From assembly GCA_026874595.1 (NCBI GenBank), contig CM049313.1, forward strand, positions 27,586,008 through 27,650,007: a stretch of 64,000 bases of DNA, written 5' to 3'. Positions 52,652-64,000 of the stretch are shown piece by piece (the first letter of the stretch is position 1; each line of letters opens with the position of its first letter). The DNA is from Sipunculus nudus (lineage: Eukaryota > Annelida > Sipuncula > Golfingiida > Sipunculidae). Under the pieces are notes generated by a model. The model ran no database searches, was not told the DNA's origin, and saw nothing but the letters and a program-made list of their open reading frames with translations. Both the position numbers and the translations under genes were made by a program.

Positions 52652-54508
52652 CATAGTTTATCACTGGAAACTCATGAACAAAGTTGAGACAAAACGTAAA
52701 TTCAGACTTTAAAATCAGACAATGTCATGTGTATTTTTTATTTTGTGAATTTACATTTTATAGCGCGAGGAATATATTTACTGAAGAGAAATGAGGGGCA
52801 AATTCACCAACTCGATTTTGCATAACCGCTCTGCTCGCCACTTTCGGAAATATATATTAAATTAAAGGTTCTCCTAAAACCATAAAATATAGATGGTCAT
52901 TTTATCGCCCTTTTTAAACAACAGTGAAGCATCTTTTAAATAAAATTATTATTGTCATCAAGGTAAACTTTACATTATTTTGTCTGTCTACAACTGTTGA
53001 GCACAGCTGCTAACAAACGAATCAACAAACGTCTATAAATACATGATAAACCTTGCTTCGCAGAGGTATAATGCACTCAGCAAGTAAAGAATTCTCTGGG
53101 GCAAGCAGTCAGAATGAGGTATTCATAGCAAAAGAATAAATGATCTTAACAGTATTTTTCTCTATCAACCGCTTTATAACTTCAAATAAGACTTGGGTAT
53201 ATTTATAAAAATCTCTTTTAATCTCTTTCGTTATTTAAACCCATATAAGGAGTGTTGGAATGATGGCAGTCTTGGTTGTGAAATCCTATTTCGCATATAA
53301 ATCTATGTGCATAGCTGCCAGGAACTATTGAAAATATAAATCCAAACTTTTCCATTGAATCTGCTACATTTACTGGTACCTAAGGATATGGAAATGCAAC
53401 TGCAAGTTAACTTGTCTTTACGAAATTTATATTATTTTAAAATTTAAAATGTTGTAACATTTATACTCTAATTTTTTTTCAATATTGAGGTGCCATCAAG
53501 CAAAGTTTAGTCTGGAATCTGTGTCATTGTGTAATGATGTATACAGATGTCCATTTACCATAAAAATTAGGATTATAGAATATCTATACATTGACATATA
53601 ATAATAACTATTAGTCAGTCAGAAGAACAACTAGTGGTTAGTCTTTACGCATCTTTATCATATCTTTTACCAGATTTATCTAAATTGTACTTTTGTGCTA
53701 TTTTACACTATTTATTATCAGAGATGTGTATAAATAGTATTGTACAGGATTTTTTTTTATTCATAAGTTGTGTTGGTTATTACCAAATGATTATCTGAAT
53801 TTAATAAAAATGTGATGACTGGTGTTCTAAGCTATAATCTTCCCGACACTGTATATATATATATATATATACAAGGTCAGCTATAAATACAGCAGTGCCC
53901 AGCCAGGAGACCTGTTCCACTGTATCCATCATGATGATATGTCACCATCCTGTCACTCTAGCAGCAGGGGGCCACTTAGGACCTTGTGCAGGGCAAAACC
54001 AAATTTGTAGCTGAGTATGGGGTTATACACCAGACTGTACAAAGTCATGTGTTGTCCCGTACTTAGGTCTCTGGACCGGTCTCCTTATTCTAGTGGTTCG
54101 TCTAAGTATATTTATTTGGGTACTATTTATTGTTGGTCGTATAGTAGTTTTTGGATTATATACATTTTAAGCGTTAACAAGAAACACAGTTTACTCTGAC
54201 TGGGCCAGATAGCGATATCAGCACCAGCCTTGCAACCCCTGTTTCGTTAAGGTCCTCACTCACGCCTCTAGAATGTATTAGTATACTGGGATGGCACTGT
54301 AAAGGGGGGAGGTGTCAAGTCTCAGGCCTCAGGTCTCAGGTCTCAAGTAGCCTGCTCTTTCAATATATTTTTAATGTATGTGCATGGTGCGAACCTGTAC
54401 GGCTTTAATATATATTGATTAAACATCGTCTTAACGTCTGCATTGAGTTCGAGTTTGACGAGAGAACCTGCGTGTCGAAAACCCATGACACTACCTTACT
54501 TAGGGCCT
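52652..54508. other. Non-coding arm sequence
   Basis: Mirror of 21421-23279, with a short TA tract at about 53853-53872. No gene recognised. Confidence 0.5.
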
Positions 54509-55568
54509 GTCATTTAACCTTTGACAGTTGACACAACCTGGACGACAGGTGGCCAAACCTTATCATGGGGAATGCATTGACAATTTTATAACAAGTGCTA
54601 TAGTTTGTGTAGATAGGACAATATTGTTATGTGCAAAATAATATCTTTAGGGTTTTAATGACCTTGACCTTTGACCTATCTCAATTAAAAACGAAAGGCG
54701 TATAGAAGTTTCATTTGTCTATCAACTGTATAATTTTTAGAGTGGTTGCTCGAGCATAGTGGCCTATAAAGCAAAATAAGTGAAATCTCGTAAAACCTCG
54801 TTTGACGAGAAACGGTGCGAGATTTTGTAAAAAGTCGAGTTAAACTGACCTAATGCTGCCTGAAGCAAAACACTAGACCTTTCTAACTTTAAAGGTGACT
54901 AAGTAAGAAAAATGAGACCCCAAATTTTGGAATATCATGAATTTCCCCATAAAAATCCCTAACCATGGTAATAGCAGATTGGTAGAGCTACACATCAGGA
55001 GGAAGGCCATGGAATGTCAAATAAAGTGAGCTACAGTTTATGCGGCTACGATCGTTTTACATGAAGACACGGAGAAAAAAAAACAATTTTGTGATTTTTT
55101 GATGACCTTGACCTTGGCCTTTGACTTATTTACATCAGATGTGTTCTATCAACAGTATAACATTCAGAAGGATTGCTAAAAAACCTGGCCTGTGGATTGC
55201 CATATGTAAGACGATAGAACAACCAGTGGGCGAATTTGACGAGAGCTGACAAACAGACGGACATACTGACACACTGACACATCTGAGACGACAACTGACT
55301 GATCGATCTCATGGAGAAAGCATAGCGGATCAAAATGAGCTATAATTTATGTAGATAAACTTCTTTTTGACGAAGTTATGACGAAAATAAAATTTTGACG
55401 TTTTTGTTGACCTTGACCTTTGACCTAAATTGACCAAAAACAATAGGCTTCAATGACTTTTGCTTTTTAATCAACTCTGTAAGTTTCAAATTAATTGCTA
55501 CAAAATTGTGGCCAGTAGAATGGGAACAAACACACACAAACACACTCACAAACAAACAGACATAACGA
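54509..55568. repeat. Degenerate repeats carrying AGGTCA arrays (right arm)
   Basis: Mirror of 20361-21420; the motifs appear as TGACCTTGACCTTTGACCT near 54659, 55104 and 55409. Confidence 0.55.
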
Positions 55569-56308
55569 AACTAACTGACCAACATGCTTGCACAAATCTT
55601 CAAATTCCGGCAAGCAATAAAGTGTAGATGCATTTTAACAGATCGCCAGCATGGCCTTCCGCGTCAGTATCTTTTGTCATAAGCCATATATAGTGTAGCC
55701 ATTTTTTTCCGCTTTGCCTCCCGCTTCTTGCCCGCACCTGTGTGTTTTTACCTTAACGATTTAGGTTTTAAAAGTGCAACAATTTAACAAAAGCCGTAAC
55801 CTCTTGTCAGGATTTGAAACGTTTCTTTCATTGACAAATTTACCTGAGCGCCGTGACCTATGGAACCCTTGTCTTTTATAGGCTAGTGCAAATTAATGAC
55901 ATTTGTAAGATTGAATTTGATAAAAAAATTGGATCCAATGAAAACATGTTTAAATTATTCTTCTGTAAAAATGGATATGCTGAACAAATAATGTTTAATA
56001 TAAACTTGAAATCATTATTCTCCTGCCTCAGCAGAAAGTGAAGTAAAGGGATCAGATCTGTCTGTCCATCTGTCTGTCGATCTGTAAATATTTCACATGC
56101 AACATACCTTTATTGGTATCCACTTCTGATTAAATAGCACATCAGATATGGCATGATATACCAAATTAAAACATGATCTGTATAAGGCATGCTGTTGAGA
56201 TAACTTTTTTGCCATTTTTTGTGAGTATAGATCCTTTAAATGTTTAAGTTCATATAGAACGTGCTACTGCAGTACATTTATAAATAGACCTTATTGAGAT
56301 TCAGTACT
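55569..56308. other. Non-coding arm sequence
   Basis: Mirror of 19621-20360. No gene recognised. Confidence 0.5.
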
Positions 56309-56310
56309 TA
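56309..56310. other. Empty target site of the CACTA-like element
   Basis: TCAGTACTTAAGAGTCAGTG is uninterrupted here. The left arm has the 5901-bp element at this TA, with the TA doubled. This defines the element ends to the base. Confidence 0.9.
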
Positions 56311-56830
56311 AGAGTCAGTGAAACCTTGTGGGCTTATTGATTGTTTCATAAGTTGCTGCATCAATTAACGAAATCAGCTGTATCAGTTAACGAAATCAGA
56401 GATGTCAGAAGGTCAAAGGTCAAGATAAAGATATCTAAAGTTAATCTAAATTTGGTTTTCAAAAAATAAAATTCCTTTTTTAATGTTATAGGCTATAATG
56501 TCATGCTAGTCAGGTTATCGTCATGGCCTATGGGTCACTTGTATTACAAAAATAAAGACACGATGATCCAGGTTACCTCCTATAGACTGTTCTTTTTGGC
56601 CCTCCACAAAATTTCATCATAATCGGTTCATAACTTTTGAGTAAATTTGCTACAGACAAACGAACCAACAAATTTCGATTATTACAGAATGTAGATCCTA
56701 CCGGAGGTATTTAACTTAGCAAATAAAGACTCTTCTAGAGGAAAAGGAGGAATAACGGAGAATCTATAGCAAAAATTATCTGGACACAAATCTTTTTCTG
56801 TAAACTGATATATAAATAAAAATAGAACTT

Positions 56831-56922
<92 letters not shown>
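56831..56922. repeat. (TA)n microsatellite (right arm)
   Basis: Counterpart of 13110-13193 but six bases longer. Confidence 0.95.
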
Positions 56923-56927
<5 letters not shown>

Positions 56928-57837
56928 AGGTGAACATCAGAAATGAGCGGAAGAGACCAAGCACAAAAAAATTACTTCTAGTATTTATCCTAAAGTATAA
57001 AGGATCAGATGAAATAAAGAGACAAACCAATAAAAACTTTAAAATGTGTTAAACAACATTGACAAAGGCCAACGAGTACCCAATTAATTAATGTTAAACT
57101 CTAATTGCTAATCTGAATTTTCTAGATGGTATTGCTCACGCACGTTTAATTGGAATAAGTATATGGTTGCTTAGATTACTTTTCCATATGTGCGGTTACT
57201 TTATTTTGTCTATAATTTGCTTTATAGGTTTCATTGGTTATTTTGGTTTAATATGGGTCATTTCTAATATGGCTCTAACAATGTCTGATATCTGGCATGT
57301 ATACATCTTGACGTATTATAAAAGGCTTATTTTCTTCATACATATACGTATACATTTGTAATCGGTAATAATCTTCCTTAAAACGAAGTAGGTAAAACGA
57401 GGTCGAAGGTATTAAACAATTATCTTGTTAGTTAACTATAATATATATATATAGTTTAAGGTATCGTTATGAATATAGCCTGTTCACGAGCGGCAACGAA
57501 AAATAAGTCCTTGTTTATATTCACACACTGTTTATTCTATTTAACTGTACGATAATATTTTTCTTTTTTTCCGAAGACTGTTTCAATTTCAATATTTCAT
57601 CATTAAGTCAACAAACAAGATGTCAAAGCATGTATGAGGAAGCTGAAACATTCAACAAGTCGAAGGTACTAAGTCTCTCAAACAGACCCCAGGTGCTGCT
57701 ACTGCTTTGCTATGCACCAGTTCGCCTGTTAGTGGATGCCATTTTTTCAAGGATCTTGTAAAACGGAAGTCTCATTTGGCATGGGCAAGGAATCCCCCCT
57801 AGCATTCGGAGGTGAACTCCAGCATGAATGTCGACCA

Positions 57838-57935
57838 TGCACAGTCCCGGCAGACCCCAATAAAGTTGATTAATTTTGCCACACAAACAACAGTGTTGTT
57901 TACTTATCTTTATTGGGGGCTGCCGGGTCTGTGCA
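57838..57935. mobile_element. 98-bp fold-back element (right arm)
   Basis: Mirror of 12097-12194. Confidence 0.6.
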
Positions 57936-58135
57936 AGGACAATCACTCTTACTGTTTGTACTTCATGTATTAATTCATAAAGGTATTAAAGGGTAGGTAG
58001 TGCCTTTTTAAAATGATTAATAAGAAAACGAGCGTACGTCTAGGTACATGTTTGGTTTTCCTGGAAACATTTAATGAAATGGTGGGGGATGAATCGTAGG
58101 CGTGGGAGGGTATTCAAAGTTTGGACATATTGGCC

Positions 58136-58139
<4 letters not shown>

Positions 58140-58195
<56 letters not shown>
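58140..58195. repeat. (TA)n microsatellite (right arm)
   Basis: Counterpart of 11840-11898, slightly different in length. Confidence 0.9.
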
Positions 58196-58200
<5 letters not shown>

Positions 58201-58622
58201 GTTGAAATTAGACCCTTTCATGAAGATACGCCAAAAAGACATCCTTCCCATGCAGGAGTAAACTTATGGAATACAACCAGAGTTGCCATGGTTGTATCAT
58301 AGGTCATCTCCCGTGAATGACGAAGGTTCAGCAAAAGTAAAAGTTCAGTAAAAATAAATGTCCCGTTCTCGCAATGGTAAAGAATCCATTCATTAAAGTT
58401 GTCTCCCTACTCCTCCACACAGTCGCATCAAAACCCGGTAATTATAAAAACCAACACTAAAACACATGCCTCTTGGCCGACCTATAGGCCTAATTAGACC
58501 CTTCATTAGAGTCCTTGCATTGAAAATGGCATCCTATCAAACACAGAATCCTTGTAAACCCCTAACCCTCCCAAAGGGCTTCTTTGTTCAGCGCTGGTTA
58601 GTGCATGGTTGCAGTATTAAAC

Positions 58623-61600
58623 CTATACTACATGGGCCCGGTGTGACGAGCTGACACTGAGACATCGTGGTTTTCCTCGGTCACACGCGCTGCCTGAGAG
58701 GTCGGTTGCTTGCTCTAGTCCAAACGCCCCTACCGTAAAGCAAGCGTGGATGTCATCTGACGATGGCTGTGCGGTTGCACACTGGAAATAGACTACAGCG
58801 CTGCCGTAATTATTTTGAATATAGTTTACAGCTAGCCTCACTTCATTCCTTCGCTCCGCTCGGGAACCTAAGTATATGACGTCACCGTGTGATTCGTCCA
58901 ACCACCGGCTTGTACAGTTTAGCATATGACCATGTGACTCTTGCACAACGAGCAAGACGCTGGTGGTTTGCCATATAAAACTGCTTATTTTCTTCCACCA
59001 GTTTCGAAAGAACAAGCAGGACCGTGTCATACTATTTGCGATGAGGATCAACCATTTCACGTTTGGTTTTGGATAGAGTACTCGGTTCACTGAATATTGC
59101 ACTTCTTGAACGGAATTAATGCGAGCAACGTAGACACCATGCTTCTCTCTTTGTTCTAGAGCCAAGGTGAAAGTAACACCTTTTCCACGTTCGTTTATGT
59201 AAGCGCCCAGCATGGACCAGCTGAATGGCTTGTGGTAGCGAAGTTGATTGTCTGCATAAAGAGTGGACATCTGGTATATCTGAAACGAAAATGTTAGCAA
59301 GGTCTACAAATTGTTTTTCATTGCTTCATTTCATTAATTAAAAATATCTACTCTGTGACTGGACTGTAAAAAAGTATATACAATAGTTCTGCACGAGCTA
59401 ATTTCATGAAATTAACTAGAAGACACGAACGAAGCGCAAATCTCCCGCACGCCTATATCCACACCCAGACTCGCCTCAAAATTTAATATCCATGTCCCAC
59501 CATTACACATTATACCAGGGTTGAGGACTGTTAATTGTGAGACCTGTCCGCCGAATAGCTATTTTGACTCGACTAAGAAATTAAAGTAAAATATATTAGG
59601 ATCGGCGAAGCCACTCTTTTACAACCAGGCCAGCAAACAACAAAAAGAGCTAGCCAAGAGGCCAGGTTGGCAGTGGACCACACGAGCTAATCCTCCTGAG
59701 ACCGCTGAGGGAGGCATTCCCAGTCGGCAAACATCAGCTTGTGACGACCCCGTTATTATGGCAGTGATCTCACATTTCAATCAACTTCCATGATGGCGAC
59801 GTCACCATGACAACATGACGGCGTCTGTTACTCACAAGAACCCATGATAGTTAAAGGTATCTTTCTTGTCCACAAAATATAAAAAAAAATATCAGTTTTA
59901 ATAAAAATTATGTGGAAGCGTGAACCAAAGAACGTGACTGGATTTAGGGCCGATCGGTATATTGTGGGAGACGTTGTATGGAAGAAAGAACGATGCAGCA
60001 GGCAGAAAGGTTAAGGATTGTTTTAAAATGATAATTTTTTTTTACTTCTACCATGGAACATCCGTCCACACATTTTATCGAAATTCATTGAGAACTTTAA
60101 AAATAATTGCTTGGACACACACGACTGATCACATTCCCCCACTGACCCCTGCGTTGGTTGATGGAGTAACGGAGTAAGCCTAATATATGAACACATGTCA
60201 AATGGCGACCCGTTGCCAAGAAAGCCCCGCTGGATATGTCGTTCTGCATACGTTATTGCCCAGAAGTCACTTAAATAATTTCTGCTATGGTACAGTTCAC
60301 TGAATCCTTTCTTTTTATATAAAATCATGCCCACACGTCTATTCTTTTTTCTAGATTCCCAAACTGTTAGATTTTGCAATAATTCCCGCACATAAAATGG
60401 AAAACAACCAAAGTATGAAAACTAAACAACTTTGATAGGTGACTGCATTTTATTTGCATACATGTTTCATTGTGCCAGAGAGAAAATGTACTCTGAAGGG
60501 CTCGTAAATCCTTACTGATGTATACATGTGGAGTAAGGAACCGCAACTTACGTTTGGAATGTTGCTTGTCAGTACTGGTGCCATGGCCTGAGAATGACCC
60601 GTGTGACAGGCGGACAGGACTTTGCCTTCATCAACTATCACCCATTCCTGGGATCTGCTCCGCTTCTCCCTCTCAGACGCCGGTCTCCGCAGTGATCCAA
60701 AAGCGGAAGTCTTCTCCTGATTCCGGAGCTTCCTTATCAGCTGTGTATGATAGACCAGTAACGTGTTATGTGTTATGATAGACCAGTAACGTGTTATGTG
60801 TATGACAGACCAGTAACGTGTTATGTGTTATGACAGACCAGTAACGTATTATGTGTATGATAGACCAGTAATGTGTTATGTGTTATGATAGACCAGTAAC
60901 GTGTTATGTGTTAGATAGACCAGTAACGTGTTATGTGTTATGATAGACCAGTACCGTGTTATGGGTTATGATAGACCAGTACCGTGTTATGTGTTATGAT
61001 AGACCAGTACCGTGTTATGTGTTATGATAGACCAGTACCGTGTTATGTGTTATGATAGACCAGTACCGTGTTATGTGTTATGATAGACCAGTAACGTGTT
61101 ATGTGTTAGATAGACCAGTAACGTGTTTTGTGTTAGATAGACCAGTAACGTGTTATGTGTTATGAAAGACCAGTAACGTGTTATGTGTTATGATAGACCA
61201 ATAACGTGTTATGTGTTATGATAGATCAGTACCGTGTTATGTGTTATGATAGACCAGTACCGTGCTATGTGTTATGATAGACCAGTATGGTGTTATGTAT
61301 TATGATAGACCAGTACCGTGTTATGTATTATGATAGACCAGTAACGTGTTATGTGTTAGATAAACCAGTAACGTGTTATGCTGTGTATGATAGACCATTA
61401 AAGTGTCATGATGTGTATGATAGACCAATAACGTGTTATGTGTATGATAGACCAATAACGTGTTATGTGTTAGATAGACCAGTAACGTGTTATGTGTTGG
61501 ATAGACCAGTAACGTGTTATGCTGTGTATGATAGACCATTAAAGTGTTATGCTGTGTATGATAGACCAGTAACGTGTTATGTGTATGATAGACCAATAAC

Positions 61601-63105
61601 GTGTTATGTGTTATGATAGACCAGTACCGTGTTATGTGTTATGATAGACCAGTATGGTGTTATGTATTATGATAGACCAGTAACGTGTTATGTGTTAGAT
61701 AGACCAGTAACGTGTTATGTGTTAGATAGACCAGTAACGTGTTATGTGTTAGATAGACCAGTAACGTGTTATGTGTTATGATAGACCAGTAACGTGTTAT
61801 GTGTTATGATAGACATATAACGTGTTATGTGTTATGATAGACCAGTACCGTGTTATGTGTTATGATAGACCAGTAACGTGTCATGTGTATGATAGACCAG
61901 TAACGTGTTATGTGTATGATAGACCAGTAAAGTGTTATGCTGTGTATGATAGACCAGTAAAGTGTTATGCTGTGTACGATAGACCAGTAACGTGTTATGT
62001 GTATGATAGACCAGTAAAGTGTTATGCTGTGTATGATAGACCAGTAACGTGTTATGTGTATGATAGACCAGTAAAGTGTTATGCTGTGTATGATAGACCA
62101 GTAACGTGCTATGAGTATGATAGACCAGTAACGTGTTATGCTGTGTATGACAGACTAGTAACGCGTTATGCTGTGTATGATAGACCAGTAACGTGTTATG
62201 TGTTATGATAGACCAGGAACGTGTTATGTGTTTTGGTGTTTAAGACTACCAAATTACAGGGGTCTTGTCACTTTTCAATATGTTCAGGGATTGCCCTGAA
62301 ACACTCATTATGAGGCTGGCAAATGTCAATCACACCAGGGCATTTGCAAATCAAATACATATTTATTCGTGCAGTCCTGCAAAGTTTTAACAAGATTGAA
62401 CCAAAGAGCGCTTCAAGAAAATTAATAAAAGTTATGAAATTTTACGAAAGCCGGTCCTTTTTAAACATAAATTCAAACAAAAGCATAATTATCCATATAT
62501 TATAATGATCTAAGCAGATATTGTCTATACATGTGCTGTACATGTTGACCTTAGATTTATCCATTTTATGACGCTAGTGATGCCATCTAAAAAATTTCCC
62601 CCTTTTGGCATGGTCAGTGGTTATTTATAGACATACAAGTATGAGTCATGCCAAGACAATAGCTCCTTTTAACTTAGCAATCACATTTTTGGGTTATGAA
62701 ATTAACATTTGTGTCATTCTTCAAAGTTTGAACAAACAAGTTGTGACGAGTGTTGGTAAACATTGTACGTACAGTTGTTTTTATGGTCCATAGTTACTTG
62801 TTAATAATCTGAAATAACAGTTTACGGACAGAGATCCAGCCCTGTTGCTCAAATCAGCCTCTTTCAGCTGGGCAAAATATAGTGATATTTCTTTCACGTG
62901 TATCCAGTACCATAAAATCACTTGTTACGACGCTCTAATTGTCTGTAACGATTTATTTGCCAGCACATGTGTTGAACGTAATTACCTGAATATATCTGTC
63001 GGCTGTCTGGCGGACCTGGTCCTCGAGCAGACGTTGGACTAACAGCTGACTTTCTCCTTCGCCCTTGGACTTGGTGGTCTGTTCGGTCACATTTAGCCTC
63101 TTCAT
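58623..63105 (-). CDS. Gene C: putative spliced gene spanning the right arm boundary
   Basis: Exon 1 (62986-63105) encodes 40 residues from MKRLNVTEQTTKSKGEGESQ to QTADRYIQ and ends at a GTAATT donor. Exon 2 (60552-60740) encodes 63 residues (LIRKLRNQEKTSAFGSLRRP, then SREWVIV-like SQEWVIVDEGKVLSACHTGH and LTSNIPN), with acceptor TACACAG and donor GTAAGT. Exon 3 starts at 59279 after TTTCAG (IYQMSTLYADNQLRYHKPFS) and stays open to 58623. All phases are 0. The first 40 residues look helical and polar; exon 2 is basic (SEREKRSRS). No signal peptide or membrane segment is obvious in exons 1 and 2. The true end of exon 3 and any later exons are unclear. The family is not recognised. Exon 2 lies against a minisatellite and intron 2 contains the outer edge of the inverted repeat. 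Confidence 0.6.
60248..60551. other. Unique part of gene C intron 2
   Basis: First sequence outside the right arm. A minus-strand ORF (60023-60391) crosses the boundary but has no recognisable domain and is read here as intronic. Confidence 0.45.
60741..62220. repeat. Minisatellite of about 50 units (26-30 bp) in gene C intron 1
   Basis: The unit is GATAGACCAGTAACGTGTTA plus TGTGTTAT, with 27-bp (TGTGTAT), 27-bp (TGTGTTA) and 30-bp (TGCTGTGTAT) variants and an AACGTG/ACCGTG/AAAGTG subtype site. The array ends exactly at the 3' splice site of intron 1. On the gene strand each 30-bp variant reads TCTATCATACACAG, the same as the real acceptor next to exon 2. It also creates long spurious ORFs of YDRPVTCYV repeats on the plus strand. 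Confidence 0.95.
62221..62985. other. Rest of gene C intron 1
   Basis: Non-repetitive sequence with short unsupported ORFs. No other gene recognised. Confidence 0.5.
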
Positions 63106-63270
63106 TTCAGTCTGTCAGGTCAAGAAAAGCTATGTCAGGCCGTGTCCTATATAATAACAAAAACACATTTGTAAACGGTGTACAAGGTGCATTATATGGG
63201 TTTTATTCTCATTTTACTTACCGGTACTTACCTTTTGCAGGGAGAACGTACGTATGACTGCTTGGTTTGT
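63106..63270 (-). promoter_or_regulatory. 5' UTR exon and intron of gene C
   Basis: Six untranslated bases (63106-63111) precede the ATG, and the acceptor TTCTTGACCTGACAG lies just upstream. About 120 bases further, CTGCAAAAG is followed by GTAAGTACCGGTAAGT, two overlapping donor consensuses 10 bases apart (first donor at 63231). This predicts a non-coding first exon ending at 63232 with alternative donors. Its start would lie in or beyond the 59-bp tandem array. Confidence 0.45.
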
Positions 63271-64000
63271 ACGTAACAGGCACAGTGTACAGGCGGCTCC
63301 ATTTTAATTGTGACTGGTGTCTGAGCTTTAAGACACAGGCAAACTGTACAGGAGGCTCCATTTTAGTTGTGTAACGCTGTCTGAGCTTTAAGACACAGGC
63401 ACACCGTACAAACGCCTCCATTTTAGTTGTGAGTGCTGTCTGAGCTTTAAGACACAGGCACACTGTACAGACGGCTCCATTTTAGTTGTGAGTGCTGTCT
63501 GAGCTTTAAGACACAGGCACACTGTACAGACGGCTCCATTTTAGTTGTGAGTGCTGTCTGAGCTTTAAGACACAGGCACACTGTACAGACGGCTCCATTT
63601 TAGTTGTGAGTGCTGTCTGAGCTTTAAGACACAGGCACAATGTTCAGGCGGCTCCATTTTAATTGTGCGTGCTGTCTCAGCTTTAGGACAGAGGCACACT
63701 GTACAGACGCCTCCATTTTAGTTGTGAGTGCTGTCTGAGCTTTAGGACACAGGCACACTGTTCAGGCGGCTCCATTTTAGTTGTGAGTGCTGTCTCAGCT
63801 TTAGGACAGAGGCACACTGTACAGACGCCCCCATTTTAGTTGTGAGTGCTGTCTGAGGTATAAGACACAGGCAAACTGTTTAGGCGGCTCCATGTTAGTT
63901 GTGAGTGCTGTCTGAGCTTTAAGACACAGGCACACTGTACAATTAAGCGGCTCCATTTTAGTTGTGAGTGCTTTCTGAGCTTTTAGACACAGGCACACTG
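63268..64000. repeat. 59-bp tandem array upstream of gene C, runs off the window
   Basis: About 12 units of GAGTGCTGTCTGAGCTTTAA, GACACAGGCACACTGTACAG and ACGGCTCCATTTTAGTTGT, with scattered substitutions and a few indels. The inner units (about 63425-63650) are most alike. The minus-strand ORFs within it are by-products of the repeat. Confidence 0.95.

Larger units (their letters stand above)
44560..60247 (-). repeat. Right arm of giant inverted repeat
   Basis: Reverse complement of 9789-31379 without the CACTA-like element. The inner limit is set by ACCAATTCCAG (shared) against TTCA before it, where the left arm has a different neighbour. The outer limit is GTTCTGC (shared) followed by ATACG on this side. 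The base next to exon 3 of gene C and its intron continue smoothly into the unique flank. Confidence 0.95.

Noticed and set aside
61287-62208. Long plus-strand ORFs with repeated YDRPVTCYV
   Set aside because: They arise because many minisatellite units are 27 or 30 bp and keep one frame open. There is no start context, no unique sequence, and the opposite strand is open for the same reason.
63218-63998. Minus-strand ORFs with CLKAQTALTTKME repeats
   Set aside because: Translation of the 59-bp array; the frames shift between units and no gene structure supports them.
60741-64000. CRISPR-like arrays
   Set aside because: The minisatellite and the 59-bp array are head-to-tail repeats without unique spacers, in a eukaryotic context with introns.

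Overview
The window looks like animal nuclear DNA, most likely from a lophotrochozoan invertebrate such as a mollusc. I infer this from the AT-rich sequence, the intron-containing genes with GT-AG junctions, the many (TA)n and poly-G/C tracts, and the decayed transposons (two Ty3/gypsy families, a Penelope-like element with a GIY-YIG nuclease, LINE fragments, a Helitron end, tRNA-type SINEs and a CACTA-like DNA transposon). There are no prokaryotic operons and no CRISPR array.

The dominant structure is a very large inverted repeat. The left arm (9789-31379) is the reverse complement of the right arm (44560-60247), with a 13.2 kb spacer between them. The arms are nearly identical. Apart from a 5.9 kb transposon present only in the left arm, every length difference I located lies in a simple repeat, and I found only four substitutions in the stretches I compared by eye. 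It may be a real recent inverted duplication or a false head-to-head join of two haplotypes; sequence alone cannot decide.

Layout. 1-930: AT-rich repeats and a probable promoter. 932-6478: a putative five-exon gene (gene A, + strand, product not recognised). 6726-7770: Penelope-like element remnant. 8022-9788: two fragments of one gypsy family fused head to head. 9789-31379: left arm, with an orphan exon of gene C, a fold-back element, the CACTA-like element (13718-19618) carrying its own putative spliced gene (gene B, - strand), AGGTCA-rich repeats, a solo LTR, a Helitron end and LINE ORF1 and endonuclease remnants. 31380-44559: spacer, with gypsy and LINE fragments, SINEs, a short terminal-inverted-repeat element inside a 51-bp array, and a decayed near-complete gypsy element (40753-44559). 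44560-60247: right arm. 60248-64000: unique flank with exons 1 and 2 of gene C (- strand), a roughly 1.5 kb minisatellite in intron 1 and a 59-bp tandem array upstream.

How parts relate. Gene C runs from the right flank into the right arm, so its third exon is duplicated in the left arm without exons 1 and 2. This suggests the right arm is the original locus. Both inner arm ends and the left outer end lie in or against gypsy sequence, which makes these retroelements candidate substrates for the rearrangement. All retroelement genes seen are broken. Only genes A, B and C look like possible functional genes, and I could not name the product of any of them.
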